DNA of 53,962 nucleotides, from contig CAMVGO010000012.1 of the NCBI GenBank assembly GCA_947167045.1, positions 1 to 53,962 of the forward strand, written 5' to 3'. The position numbers and the translations under genes are program-made. The notes under the pieces were generated by a model, which was given only the letters and a program-made list of their open reading frames with translations, was not told the DNA's origin and did no database searches. Source of the DNA: an uncultured Clostridia bacterium. GTDB lineage: Bacteria; Bacillota; Clostridia; Saccharofermentanales; Saccharofermentanaceae. This document shows positions 42,168-50,863 of this stretch, in pieces. Positions within the stretch are counted from its first letter, which is position 1, and each line of letters begins with the position of its first letter.

Positions 42168-44645
42168 TTAAGGATTCTGGCAGACGCCGTTAGAATCGAA
42201 GGTGTAGGTCTTGCCGCCTATCGTCCTCGTGCCGGTGACCATTGCGCCGGAGGAAGGATCAAGGTAATACCACTTGTTGCCGATCTTAAGCCACCCGGTC
42301 TTCATGGTGCCGTTGGACTCAAAGTAGTACCACTTGCCGCCTGCCTGCTGCCAGCCTGTGGCCATCTCGCCGGAAGGCTTGAGGTAATACCACTTGCCGC
42401 CGTCTTCGAGCCAGCCGGTCTTCATTGCGCCACTGGATTCAAAGAAATACCACTTGCCCGTGATCTGCTGCCAGCCTGTAACCATCTGGCCGTTGGACTT
42501 GAAGAAGTACCACTTGCCTGCTACCTGAACCCAGCCCGTCTTCATGGCGCCGGATGTGGGATCGAGATAATACCACTTGCCGCCGTCTTCAAGCCAGCCG
42601 GTCTGCATTGCACCGTTGCCGGGCTTGAAGTAATACCACTTGCCGCCGATCTGTGTCCATTCTTCTGCCATGGCGCCGATCTCGTCAAAGTAATACCATT
42701 TGCCGCCGATCTCTTTCCATGTGTAGCTGACCATCACGTCATCTTCGAAATAACGCCAGATGCCGTCGACCAATTCCCATCCCGTCTTGGGCGCAACGCC
42801 GAAATGAAGTTCATAGGAATCACCGAAAACGCCGTAGATGGAAAGGAGAGGATCTCTGTGGGAGTCCGTTGAGACGACTTTAATGTTTTCGAACCCGCTT
42901 CTTGAACCGTCATAATAAACATCATCAAGATCACAGTTGCTGAAAGCGTCTTCCCAGATACTCGTTGTATTTGTAGTTAAATATACAGTCTTGAGATCTT
43001 TGCACTTATTGAATGTTCCGAGATTGATCTGAGTAACACCTTCGGGGATGGAGACTGATGTCAGACCCGTGCCCTGGAAGGCGCGTGCTTCGATGAATTT
43101 CACATATCCCGGGAACTCGATCGACTTGAGATCCTTGCATCCGGAGAATGCCGCATACTCGATCACGCTCAGTCCGTAAGGAAGATCTATCGAAGTAAGT
43201 CCGCAGTTAAGGAATGCGCATCCGCCAATGCAGGAGACCGTATCGGGAAGTTCTACCGACTTAAGTGATTTACAGTTCATAAAGAGACCGTAAGATACCT
43301 TTGTGACACTCGAAGGGAGCTTTGCCGTCTCGACACCTGACTCCATGAATGCGAACTTGCCAAGAACCTGTACACTTTCGGGCACCTCAACAGACTGAAG
43401 GCTCTTGCAGTACTCAAAAGCGTTGTATTCGATCCTTACGACGCTCGAAGGAATGTCGATCGAGGTAATTCCGGAATTGCCGAAAGCGCGGCTTCCGATC
43501 GCCTTGATGTTATCGGGGATGGTGATGGAAGTAAGATCTCTGCAGCCCTGGAATGTCTGATATTCGATCCTTGTAAGACCGGTCGGAATGTTGACCGACT
43601 TAACTCCGGAGTCCTTGAACGCACTGACGCCGAGGTACTGAAGAGAGTCGGGCAGAGTGGCCGTTACAAGATTCGGGCAGCCGGAGAATGCTGCATACTC
43701 GATCTTGGTGACACCGTCCGGAACCGTTACCGACGTAATTCCGGAGCCGCTGAAAGCGTTAAATCCGATATATCTGAGTGAAGAGGGGATCGTTACCTTC
43801 TTGAGGTTGCTGCATCCTGCGAAAGTCTGGTACTCGATCTCGGATATGCCGCCGGGGATCTTAAAAGAAGTCAGACCGGTATTTGTGAAAGCTCTGGGGC
43901 CGATATAAAAGACACTGGAAGGTACCTGGACCGACTTAAGGTCTTTGCAGTTCTGGAAAGCGCCATACTGGATGGTAGTGACGGAATCCGGAATGGAAAC
44001 GCTCGTAAGAGCCTTACAGCCGGAAAACATAAACTGCTCAACAGTCTTTAATCCGTCTTCAAGCGTTGCTTTCGTCAATCCGCCGCATGACTGGAATGTC
44101 ACGGCTTTATAGGTATACGGAACAGTAACTTCAGTAAGACCGTTGCACTTCCTGAAATTGATTCTGCTGGCGACTGAACTCTTTACGAAATCTATCGAAC
44201 TGAAGTTCATGTTCTCGAATGTCAGTTCGCTGATATGCTCGCAGTTAACAAACCCAACATTGCTTCCCGAAGAAACATTGGGGAAATTCATTATCGTGAT
44301 CTGGTTATAGCTGCAATTGTTATTAGTCTTTACATAGACCTCGGCCGCATTGCAGTAAGCGCCGTTAAAATAAAAACAGGAAGTGGGGCTGACCGTATCT
44401 CCGGTATAGAAGACGACGCAGGGTGCCGTGTCCAAAATATTCTGGTCTATATATCCCATGTCTATATATGCCACATGCGGTTTACTGTAGACCCACAGCT
44501 CATCGTGAGAGTTGTATTCCCAGCTGTAATAGGTGTTCTCACCACTGGCCAGCACTTCAGAATCAGCGGAAATAATGCACGATAATGACGTGATAATCAT
44601 GACGGCGGCCAAAAGAGAACTCAGCATCTTCCAACGCGTACGCAT
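42168..44645 (-). CDS. Secreted BspA-like leucine-rich repeat protein with choline-binding repeats (largest)
   Basis: An 825-residue surface protein. Signal peptide 1-26; a beta-rich N-terminal region; about sixteen LRR_5 units spanning about 190-560, alternating SIPDSVTTIQYGAFQNCKDLKSV-type units; about nine GW repeats; tail GVCQNP. The LRR array is the longest of the window and would form a large ligand-binding solenoid. GGGGG lies 7 bases before the ATG. An extended -10 (TGATACAAT) and a box shared with the next gene lie upstream. Confidence 0.9.
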   Translation of the reverse strand: MRTRWKMLSSLLAAVMIITSLSCIISADSEVLASGENTYYSWEYNSHDELWVYSKPHVAYIDMGYIDQNILDTAPCVVFYTGDTVSPTSCFYFNGAYCNAAEVYVKTNNNCSYNQITIMNFPNVSSGSNVGFVNCEHISELTFENMNFSSIDFVKSSVASRINFRKCNGLTEVTVPYTYKAVTFQSCGGLTKATLEDGLKTVEQFMFSGCKALTSVSIPDSVTTIQYGAFQNCKDLKSVQVPSSVFYIGPRAFTNTGLTSFKIPGGISEIEYQTFAGCSNLKKVTIPSSLRYIGFNAFSGSGITSVTVPDGVTKIEYAAFSGCPNLVTATLPDSLQYLGVSAFKDSGVKSVNIPTGLTRIEYQTFQGCRDLTSITIPDNIKAIGSRAFGNSGITSIDIPSSVVRIEYNAFEYCKSLQSVEVPESVQVLGKFAFMESGVETAKLPSSVTKVSYGLFMNCKSLKSVELPDTVSCIGGCAFLNCGLTSIDLPYGLSVIEYAAFSGCKDLKSIEFPGYVKFIEARAFQGTGLTSVSIPEGVTQINLGTFNKCKDLKTVYLTTNTTSIWEDAFSNCDLDDVYYDGSRSGFENIKVVSTDSHRDPLLSIYGVFGDSYELHFGVAPKTGWELVDGIWRYFEDDVMVSYTWKEIGGKWYYFDEIGAMAEEWTQIGGKWYYFKPGNGAMQTGWLEDGGKWYYLDPTSGAMKTGWVQVAGKWYFFKSNGQMVTGWQQITGKWYFFESSGAMKTGWLEDGGKWYYLKPSGEMATGWQQAGGKWYYFESNGTMKTGWLKIGNKWYYLDPSSGAMVTGTRTIGGKTYTFDSNGVCQNP

Positions 44646-44678
44646 AATAGTACCCCCATACTAAATATATAATCACTG

Positions 44679-44687
44679 ATTGTATCA
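44679..44687 (-). promoter_or_regulatory. Extended -10 element TGATACAAT
   Basis: On the minus strand, 34 bases before the ATG at 44645. CTGATA lies 18 bases upstream as a poor -35. Same nonamer as before two other LRR genes. Confidence 0.55.
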
Positions 44688-44710
44688 CGGAAACCGCAAA
44701 TATATCAGAG

Positions 44711-44728
44711 GTTTTTAACATTTGTAAT
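44711..44728. promoter_or_regulatory. Shared upstream box GTTTTTAACATTTGTAAT
   Basis: It differs at one position from GTTTTTAATATTTGTAAT at 47171-47188. The two lie 66 and 67 bases before their ATGs, and each is preceded by TCAGAG or TCAGAA. The core resembles AACATTTGTTAA of the cluster at 41807-41902. Candidate regulator site. Confidence 0.55.
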
Positions 44729-44786
44729 TTTACATTTTGCCGGGAAAGGCTTATTAATTTACGGGAAGTGCGCTTTGAAGCCAAAG

Positions 44787-44976
44787 TATCGTTTTTCATA
44801 AAAAAACATCGAAAACGATATCTCTATAAATGCAAAGATATCGTTTTTGAGAATAAATCCTCAATAACGATATTCCCTGAGGAGTTGAGATATCGTTTTT
44901 GGAGAAAAATCTTCATTAACGATACTTTTTTATAAACAAAGATATCGTTATTGGGGAAAAAACTCAAAAAACGATA
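44787..44976. repeat. Array of four hairpins at an exact 52-bp period
   Basis: Left arms TATCGTT begin at 44787, 44839, 44891 and 44943. Right arms ACGATA begin at 44815, 44867, 44919 and 44971. Every step is 52 bases. Arms are kept while loops and 18-base linkers vary; unit 2 extends the stem with TTGAG / CTCAA. The array lies between the terminator of the 45110-47104 gene and the promoter of the 42168-44645 gene. It is not CRISPR, because the repeats are palindromic and the loops are short. 52 bases equals five helical turns, so proteins bound to the sites would face the same side. Confidence 0.85.
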
Positions 44977-45001
44977 TTTGTCTTTTCCTCCGAGGCCGAA
45001 C

Positions 45002-45040
45002 AAAAAATTTAGGGCTGCCTGCGTTTCAGCAGACAGCCCT
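45002..45040 (-). terminator. Terminator after the fourth LRR choline-binding repeat gene
   Basis: AGGGCTGTCTGC pairs with GCAGGCAGCCCT around TGAAAC, followed by AAATTTTTTG on the minus strand. Confidence 0.9.
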
Positions 45041-45109
45041 CTGTTGATAAGTTTTATTCTCCCCTTGTCCCTACAGAAACTCCGTCAGAGATCCGGCCGG
45101 ATATCAGTC

Positions 45110-47104
45110 TTACGGATTCTTGCAGACACCGTTGGAACCGAACTCATAGGTCTTGGCGCCGATCGTCTTCGTTCCGGTGACCATGACGCCGGAGGAAGTA
45201 TCAAGGTAATACCAATTGCCGTCTATCTCGAGCCAGCCGGTATGCATTGATCCGTTGGAATCCAGGTAATACCACTTGCTGCCGTCCTTTAACCATCCTG
45301 TAACCATCTCGCCGTTTGACTTGAAGTAGTACCATTTGCCGCTGACGACAGTCCAGCCCGTTGCCATCTCGCCGTTTGACTTGAGGTAGTACCAGATGCC
45401 GCCGTCCTTTACCCAGCCTACGGTCATCGCGCCGGTTGAATCAAGGTAATACCACTTGCCGCCATCCTGGATCCAGCCTGTAGCCATCTCGCCGCTGGGC
45501 TCGAGGTAATACCACTTGCCGCCGTCAGAGATCCAGCCTGTTGCCATTTCGCCGTTGGACTTGAAGTAATACCACTTGCCGCCGTCCTTTACCCAGCCGG
45601 TCTTCATTGCGCCGTTCGGGCCAAAGAAATACCATTTTCCGCTGTTCTTGACCCAGCCCGTCTGCATGATGCCGTCTTCGTCGAAGAAGAACCAGTATTC
45701 GCCGATCTGGAACCAGCCTGTTACAGGCTTCTCGTTTTCATCGTAATAACGCCAGCCTTCTTCAGTCTCTTTCCAGCCCTGATCGCCTATGAAATGGAAA
45801 TTGATCCCGTCATCATAGAGCGAACCGGAATATGTAAAGCATGCATCGTAGATATTCTCGTCAGACACTTTACCGTCCTTGTCCAGGATCGTTATGCTCT
45901 CAAACTGCTCCTGCGATCCCTCGAAATAGAAATCGGACAGCCTGTAGCATGCCTCGAAAGCCGCGATGCCCATCGTTTTCACGCTTGCAGGCATATGAAC
46001 GTCAGTAAGGTCCACATTGTAATTGAATGCGGCCCTGTTGATCCTTGTGACGCTTGAAGGGATCGTCACTTCCGTCAGTCCGGTACCGTTAAATGAACGT
46101 CCGCCGATGACCGTGACAGTGTCAGGTATTTCGATGGCTCTGAGGCTTGCGCATCCCGAGAAGGTCGCATACTGGATCGCCGTAACACCCGAAGGGATGT
46201 TTATAGAAGTCATGCGGGTGTTGTTCATGAATGAGCAGGATCCTATCTCCTTGACGGAAGACGGAAGCTTCACTTTCCTGAGATCGGCCTTCATGAACGT
46301 ACCGTACTCGATCTTCGAAACGCCGTCAGGGATGTTGATCTTTTCCAATCCCGAATCATAAAAAGCGAATGTGCCGATCTCTCTTACCGATGTGGGAAGC
46401 TTTACTTCAATAAGGCTGTCACATCCCTCAAAGGCCTGATAAGCGATCTTGGTAACGCCGTTAGGGATCGAGACTGATCCGAGGCTTTCGCAATTAGGGA
46501 AGAAGAATTGTGTGTCCTTGGAAAGGATGGTTGCAGCTTCGAGACATGAACATTCGTCTATTACCGAATTCTTGATCTTGGCAGGAACGGAAACATTCAG
46601 AAGATAATCACAGTCCTTCAGCCAGATGCGCTCAACATTAAGATCATCCAGAAAATCGATGTTGTCGAAAGCCGCACCCGTGATGACGAGACTCTGGATC
46701 TGGGCTCCTTCGGGAAAATCAATTGTCTTAAGGTTTTGCAGCATGTATATCGATACAGACTCGTAATAACGGTTTTCTCCGCCGATATATTCAAGCTCCT
46801 TTGCCCGGACACCGCGGCCTTCGATACGGATGTATTTTGTTGACGGATTGGAAGCCGGCTGCGATATATCGAATTCGATGCGGTCAACAGCGCTCTTTAC
46901 GTTACCGTCCGAGATATCAGCCAGGTTAATGTGATTGGTGTAGGCGGTAACACGCATTGTACCGTCCATATACAGTTCCCAGGAGAACTGTCCCTGGACT
47001 GAGCCGGTTTCTATCGGATTGTCGGCGAAAACGGTCATGGAGAGTGATGTAAGGATCATCACAACTGTCAGGACCGCGCCCATAAATTTCCAACGTGTGC
47101 GCAT
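45110..47104 (-). CDS. Secreted BspA-like leucine-rich repeat protein with choline-binding repeats
   Basis: A 664-residue surface protein that opens the island on the right. Signal peptide 1-27; beta-rich N-terminal region (30-180); about nine LRR_5 units (180-400) such as SIPNGVTKIAYQAFEGCDSLIEV; about ten GW repeats; tail GVCKNP. The signal peptide MRTRWKFMGAVLTVVMILTS is close to that of the 42168-44645 protein (MRTRWKMLSSLLAAVMIITS), so these two are near paralogues. GGGGG lies 10 bases from the ATG. TAAAAT with CTGACA 18 bases upstream is a plausible promoter. Confidence 0.9.
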   Translation of the reverse strand: MRTRWKFMGAVLTVVMILTSLSMTVFADNPIETGSVQGQFSWELYMDGTMRVTAYTNHINLADISDGNVKSAVDRIEFDISQPASNPSTKYIRIEGRGVRAKELEYIGGENRYYESVSIYMLQNLKTIDFPEGAQIQSLVITGAAFDNIDFLDDLNVERIWLKDCDYLLNVSVPAKIKNSVIDECSCLEAATILSKDTQFFFPNCESLGSVSIPNGVTKIAYQAFEGCDSLIEVKLPTSVREIGTFAFYDSGLEKINIPDGVSKIEYGTFMKADLRKVKLPSSVKEIGSCSFMNNTRMTSINIPSGVTAIQYATFSGCASLRAIEIPDTVTVIGGRSFNGTGLTEVTIPSSVTRINRAAFNYNVDLTDVHMPASVKTMGIAAFEACYRLSDFYFEGSQEQFESITILDKDGKVSDENIYDACFTYSGSLYDDGINFHFIGDQGWKETEEGWRYYDENEKPVTGWFQIGEYWFFFDEDGIMQTGWVKNSGKWYFFGPNGAMKTGWVKDGGKWYYFKSNGEMATGWISDGGKWYYLEPSGEMATGWIQDGGKWYYLDSTGAMTVGWVKDGGIWYYLKSNGEMATGWTVVSGKWYYFKSNGEMVTGWLKDGSKWYYLDSNGSMHTGWLEIDGNWYYLDTSSGVMVTGTKTIGAKTYEFGSNGVCKNP

Positions 47105-47170
47105 TGATCAAAATCCCCCTTTTTATATATGATTGTTGATTTTAACATGGAGACGCGGCACTTGTCAGAA

Positions 47171-47188
47171 GTTTTTAATATTTGTAAT
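47171..47188. promoter_or_regulatory. Shared upstream box GTTTTTAATATTTGTAAT
   Basis: Partner of the box at 44711-44728, at the same distance from the start codon of its gene (67 bases). Confidence 0.55.
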
Positions 47189-47198
47189 AATTTCTGCC

Positions 47199-47780
47199 TT
47201 ATTCGTCCAGGGCAGCCAGATCGCTGTCTTCGTAACGGTTATGGCCGGGCAGGCTCTTTTTGTATTTCCAGCATCTGATGGCATCGTCGAGCGAACGGCC
47301 GCTGTTGCTCGCAAAGAAATCCCTGATGTATGTGTTGTATTCAAACTGGCGGTCAATCATCTTTTTCCCTGACCCTGCTTCAGCCTTGATCGCGTGATAC
47401 GCCGCGACCGCTTCGGCATATGTCCTGCCGGCATTGCTCTTGAGCCATTTCTGGAAGGCAACATTGAAAGAAAACGAGCTCCCTATCTGCTCCTTAAAGA
47501 AAGCGCGGTGCTTCTCAGAGCACACAAATCCGGGTTCTATCAGGCTGTCCAAAGTAATGACCTCAGGACCGGAAGTGGCCTTCCTTCCCTGCTTTGAAGC
47601 AGCCGGCTTTACCTCACCGGTATCGAGAAAGTGTGCGATCCTTTCCGCAAGCTCGGTCTTGCCGCCTGATGCGGGAAGTCCGTTTTCTCTGCAGAACATC
47701 ACCAGCTCCTCTTTGAGCCAGTACCATTTTCGAAATGTTTCGCCGTCAAGGCTCTTGTCTAAAACCGGTCTCTCATTCAT
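47199..47780 (-). CDS. SAP domain / DUF6434 protein
   Basis: A 193-residue cytoplasmic protein. Residues about 20-57 (WYWLKEELVMFCRENGLPASGGKTELAERI) form a SAP domain, a short helix-extension-helix that binds nucleic acid. The central part, SFSFNVAFQKWLKSNAGRTYAEAVAAY, matches DUF6434, commonly found with SAP in Firmicutes. The C-terminus repeats a similar RSLDDAIRCWKYKKSLPG module. The function is unknown. The ATG at 47780 follows GAGGA; the frame to 47807 has no site. It ends just before the promoter region of the island. Confidence 0.82.
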   Translation of the reverse strand: MNERPVLDKSLDGETFRKWYWLKEELVMFCRENGLPASGGKTELAERIAHFLDTGEVKPAASKQGRKATSGPEVITLDSLIEPGFVCSEKHRAFFKEQIGSSFSFNVAFQKWLKSNAGRTYAEAVAAYHAIKAEAGSGKKMIDRQFEYNTYIRDFFASNSGRSLDDAIRCWKYKKSLPGHNRYEDSDLAALDE

Positions 47781-47832
47781 AAACTGATCCTCGGATAATA
47801 TGCGCAAGGAATTGCAAATACTTACTTGTATA

Positions 47833-48903
47833 TCAATAACTCAGATCGTGTTCGCTCAGGGCCAGAGACCATTCATCCACGATCTCCGGTCTCTCGGCTA
47901 TGCCGACGTAATACGCGTCCAGATCCGTGAAGTCGTTGACGATCTCATAGGACGTGGACACCGTGTACATGATGTCGTTAGAATTCGTGGCCATTAATTC
48001 ATCCACATATTCCTGCGGGATCCATTCGCTCGCATAATACAGATCCGGCGCGCCGAAAGTATGGATTATCTCGTGCGCGAAGCTCGCGGTAGTCATTTCA
48101 TAGCCGTTGTGCCTCATGTTGATGTTTACATACTCGTTGATTATGTAATCGCCCATCTTATGTTCTATCGCGCACGAGTGTGACTCGCACTCGTAACCGG
48201 TGTTGAAATAGAACATGAATAACAGGTTGTCGGCCCTGTATTTCTTTAAAAGATCCAAAGTGTCGACATTGTCGTTTATCCAGTTATCCTGGAGCGCATA
48301 CCAGCCTGGCTCCAGATTTGAGATGTCGTGATCAAACCCTGCCGTATAGTACAGATCCTCATTCTCATCCCAATCGTAGATGAATATTACCTCTTTGCCG
48401 TAGTGATCGGCCTGTTCAGTCAGGTATTCGGTTGCGACTCCCATCTTATCCTTGGCAATCTTCCTCGTATTTATGTCTTTGCTTTTGGAGAAATCCCAGC
48501 TCGAGTAACTGTCGCTCGCAAAGATCGATACGATCAGCACTCTGCCTTCAAGCGTCACCGCCGACCCGTGTTCCTCATTTAATGTATATTCTTTCCCGAT
48601 GTCGTGATAGTCGATGTTTAACGTAAAGGATGTCTCCTCCGACGATCCGGATGTTTCAGAAGTTTCCTGTGTTTCCGTGACCACAGGTTCCGTGGGGACG
48701 GGCGTTGCCCTGACCGTCTCGCTCCCGGTGACCGTCGTGGCAACTTCAGTGGTGGTCTCCGTTGTTTCCTGCTCCGCTTCAGATTCCGTTGTCTGTTCCG
48801 TATCTGTGCCGGCACCGCTGCAGGATGTCAGCATCACACCTGCCAGGATGGCGGCAAAGGATGCGAGCAGTGCGTTTTTATTCCTGACTGTTATTCTTTT
48901 CAT
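47833..48903 (-). CDS. Lipoprotein zinc metallopeptidase, M6-like
   Basis: A 356-residue lipoprotein (lipobox LTSC, Cys 28) with a Thr/Glu-rich linker (about 35-90). The catalytic motif is H277-E278-x-x-H281 in FAHEIIHTFGAPDLY, with a Gly and D287 in the pattern HExxHxxGxxD seen in M6 and related metallopeptidases. A conserved cysteine pair in GYECESHSCAIEH may form a disulfide. It should cut proteins or peptides outside the cell while anchored in the membrane. Its first 26 bases overlap the end of the upstream gene, so the two are co-translated. Only a weak GGGA lies before the ATG. Confidence 0.85.
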   Translation of the reverse strand: MKRITVRNKNALLASFAAILAGVMLTSCSGAGTDTEQTTESEAEQETTETTTEVATTVTGSETVRATPVPTEPVVTETQETSETSGSSEETSFTLNIDYHDIGKEYTLNEEHGSAVTLEGRVLIVSIFASDSYSSWDFSKSKDINTRKIAKDKMGVATEYLTEQADHYGKEVIFIYDWDENEDLYYTAGFDHDISNLEPGWYALQDNWINDNVDTLDLLKKYRADNLLFMFYFNTGYECESHSCAIEHKMGDYIINEYVNINMRHNGYEMTTASFAHEIIHTFGAPDLYYASEWIPQEYVDELMATNSNDIMYTVSTSYEIVNDFTDLDAYYVGIAERPEIVDEWSLALSEHDLSY

Positions 48904-49855
48904 ATTCCCTAATGACTTTTCTCATTATTAATGATCTGTTGATGACAATACTGCTAATATTATCAAACATTCGCTCAAGTTCTTTTTTATTCAGCTTGAA
49001 GATGGATTTTTCTTCCCTGTTACCGATATCACGTTCGCAATTAACAGGCAACTTTCCAACACTGCCGCTGAAAACTATGTTTGCCGGCACCGGATCGTCT
49101 CCGTCGCATAAAAACGGCCCGAAACAGAAGAATTCCGTATATTTTTCAAAGCTCCCGAAATGCTTCAGCCACTTCATGAGATTTGACTCCGGCAGACAGC
49201 AGTTCCAAAGGATACCGTCCGCTCCGTGTCCGGAAATATAGTCCAGTACACGCTTTATCTCGAAAAGCGTCAGGTCCGCCCTGTCCTCGATCCAGTACTT
49301 ATCGTACCCTCCGCCTTTGTACACACCTTTTTCGTCAAAAGGATCAGAACCTCCGCGGTTGGAATTTATTGCGGGATTTTCCTTCCATCCGCCTCTGACG
49401 TCCGGTTCCATTGGCCACAGGAAGGATCCGCCGATACCGCGCGTCCTGTATATCCATTCGGCAACCTTTTTCAATGCATCCTCTTCGCCTTCTGCCAAAC
49501 GGATATAACGGTCGTAAGGATATTTCCTCTCTTCGCACGGCGCCGAGAAACCAAGCTGATCGGATTTCAGATAAAAGACCGGTCCTGTCACATCCCCGGA
49601 TGTCTTCATTTCACGGACTTCAATGCCATATGGATCCGTCCGGTTGAAATGGTAAACATATCTTCCGTTAAGCCCTCCGACCTTTTCTTCGCGCGCATTG
49701 AGAAATACCGTCAGATCTTCGTAGAAGGGGTAGTTCTTGCTTGATTCGACATCGGGATCTTTGTACTTATCGTAATTGATACTTTTGCCGGAAATATATT
49801 CCGATATCCATTTCTGTTCGCTGTCGCAGATATAACTTTTGAAAATAACCTTCAT
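48878..49855 (-). CDS. Conserved-looking protein of unknown function (325 aa)
   Basis: Not recognised. There is no signal peptide or membrane segment. Aromatic and charged residues are frequent, with segments such as WISEYISGKSINYDKYKD, TRGIGGSFLWPMEP and GADGILWNCCLPESNLMKW. The middle part suggests an alpha/beta enzyme-like or nucleic-acid-related fold without known motifs. The ATG at 49855 is preceded by a weak AAGGATG-like site. It overlaps the downstream metallopeptidase gene by 26 bases, which implies they are expressed together. Confidence 0.7.
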   Translation of the reverse strand: MKVIFKSYICDSEQKWISEYISGKSINYDKYKDPDVESSKNYPFYEDLTVFLNAREEKVGGLNGRYVYHFNRTDPYGIEVREMKTSGDVTGPVFYLKSDQLGFSAPCEERKYPYDRYIRLAEGEEDALKKVAEWIYRTRGIGGSFLWPMEPDVRGGWKENPAINSNRGGSDPFDEKGVYKGGGYDKYWIEDRADLTLFEIKRVLDYISGHGADGILWNCCLPESNLMKWLKHFGSFEKYTEFFCFGPFLCDGDDPVPANIVFSGSVGKLPVNCERDIGNREEKSIFKLNKKELERMFDNISSIVINRSLIMRKVIREYEKNNSQE

Positions 49856-49890
49856 TTTTCATCCTTCTCTATTCAAATCGACAACTTCAC

Positions 49891-50511
49891 TCAGAACACG
49901 AATGCCGTGATCACTTCAAAGAAGAAGCCGTAAAGAGCGCCCAGCAGGAGTACAAGATCGACCGATCCGTCAAGTTCTGCCCTGTAAAGGAAGAAGAGCA
50001 CGATCGCCAGCGCAACATCGACTCCGATCAGTATGAACATGAATCTCTTCACGCTGAGGTAACTCCGCATTTTACTGTCGCTTACCCTTGGTCCCTCGAG
50101 CTGCTCTTCTGTCATGCCGTTGAGTATTTCGATGTATTCGTCGTAAGTGTATTTCTTGCCGTAGAAATAGTCCTTGTCCGCGTCTTCGAATTTGAGGTTT
50201 CCCAGAGGAAAATCCTCAATGGTGTAGCTGCCGCTTAATACCGTACAGTTGTTGCCTGCAGGGGCCCATGCATAGACTGTCGTTTTCGCGAAATGCATCA
50301 GTAACGTCTTCTGGTCCGACGCATCCAGGCTCATCGCCGCTTCCGACAGGTACCAGTCATCCGTATGGTCGTTTACGGTTTGCGCCTGATAACGGAAGAA
50401 ATACTCCCCTTCAAGATACTTGTCGTAAGACTGGCGCATCACGATAAAATAGTCCGACACTGCAAATATCAGACTCAAAATAATGACAATGATATAGCTG
50501 ATCCTTTTCAT
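49891..50511 (-). CDS. Membrane protein of unknown function (206 aa)
   Basis: One N-terminal membrane helix (about 5-24), an extracellular domain (25-155) and two C-terminal membrane helices (about 160-178 and 185-204). The exported part is acidic and aromatic (GEYFFRYQAQTVNDHTDDWY) without a recognised fold. AAGGAG lies 6 bases from the ATG. It may share an operon with the unknown gene and metallopeptidase to its left. Confidence 0.75.
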   Translation of the reverse strand: MKRISYIIVIILSLIFAVSDYFIVMRQSYDKYLEGEYFFRYQAQTVNDHTDDWYLSEAAMSLDASDQKTLLMHFAKTTVYAWAPAGNNCTVLSGSYTIEDFPLGNLKFEDADKDYFYGKKYTYDEYIEILNGMTEEQLEGPRVSDSKMRSYLSVKRFMFILIGVDVALAIVLFFLYRAELDGSVDLVLLLGALYGFFFEVITAFVF

Positions 50512-50676
50512 GACATTCTCCTTATTCCAAGAAAAATAATACCATGAAAAAGATTAGGAATGCGAGTGTTACGGGCTCTTGTCTGAACAGGTCTTGACTT
50601 ATGTTTCGGCAATTGTCGATGGTCTGCCATTTATCTGCTCTGTTCTCCGGATATCTGTTGATATACATAAGAAGCT

Positions 50677-50719
50677 TTTTTATACAATTCGGGATTTCAA
50701 TTCCTTTTTTGTATAAAAA
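50677..50719. repeat. 11-bp perfect inverted repeat
   Basis: TTTTTATACAA (50677-50687) and TTGTATAAAAA (50709-50719) are exact reverse complements. The region around them (50512-50790) is A/T-rich and has no gene. It may be a promoter or operator region for the antisense RNA below. Confidence 0.5.
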
Positions 50720-50789
50720 CTACTGGTATTATGTCAATCTTATTTTCTATTATTTGATGTTGTGTGTGATAACATAAGTATGAAATTGG

Positions 50790-50863
50790 TCCCCGTCGAT
50801 AGACGGCACGCCCAAGAATTTAGCATTTAAAGCCGCTTAGCTTGACCGTTGGTGGCTTTTTTC
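50790..50863 (+). ncRNA. Probable antisense RNA (antitoxin) overlapping the toxin 3' end
   Basis: On the plus strand a small hairpin CCGTC-GATA-GACGG (50793-50806) is followed by a terminator: AAAGCC near 50830 pairs with GGCTTT near 50854-50859 and is followed by a T-run. The terminator lies inside the 3' end of the toxin gene on the other strand, as in known type I systems of Firmicutes. The 5' end and promoter could not be fixed. Confidence 0.5.

Noticed and set aside
44787..44976. CRISPR array
   Set aside because: The repeats are palindromic arms with loops and linkers of 14-18 bases, there are no 28-37 base direct repeats with unique spacers, and no cas genes are present.
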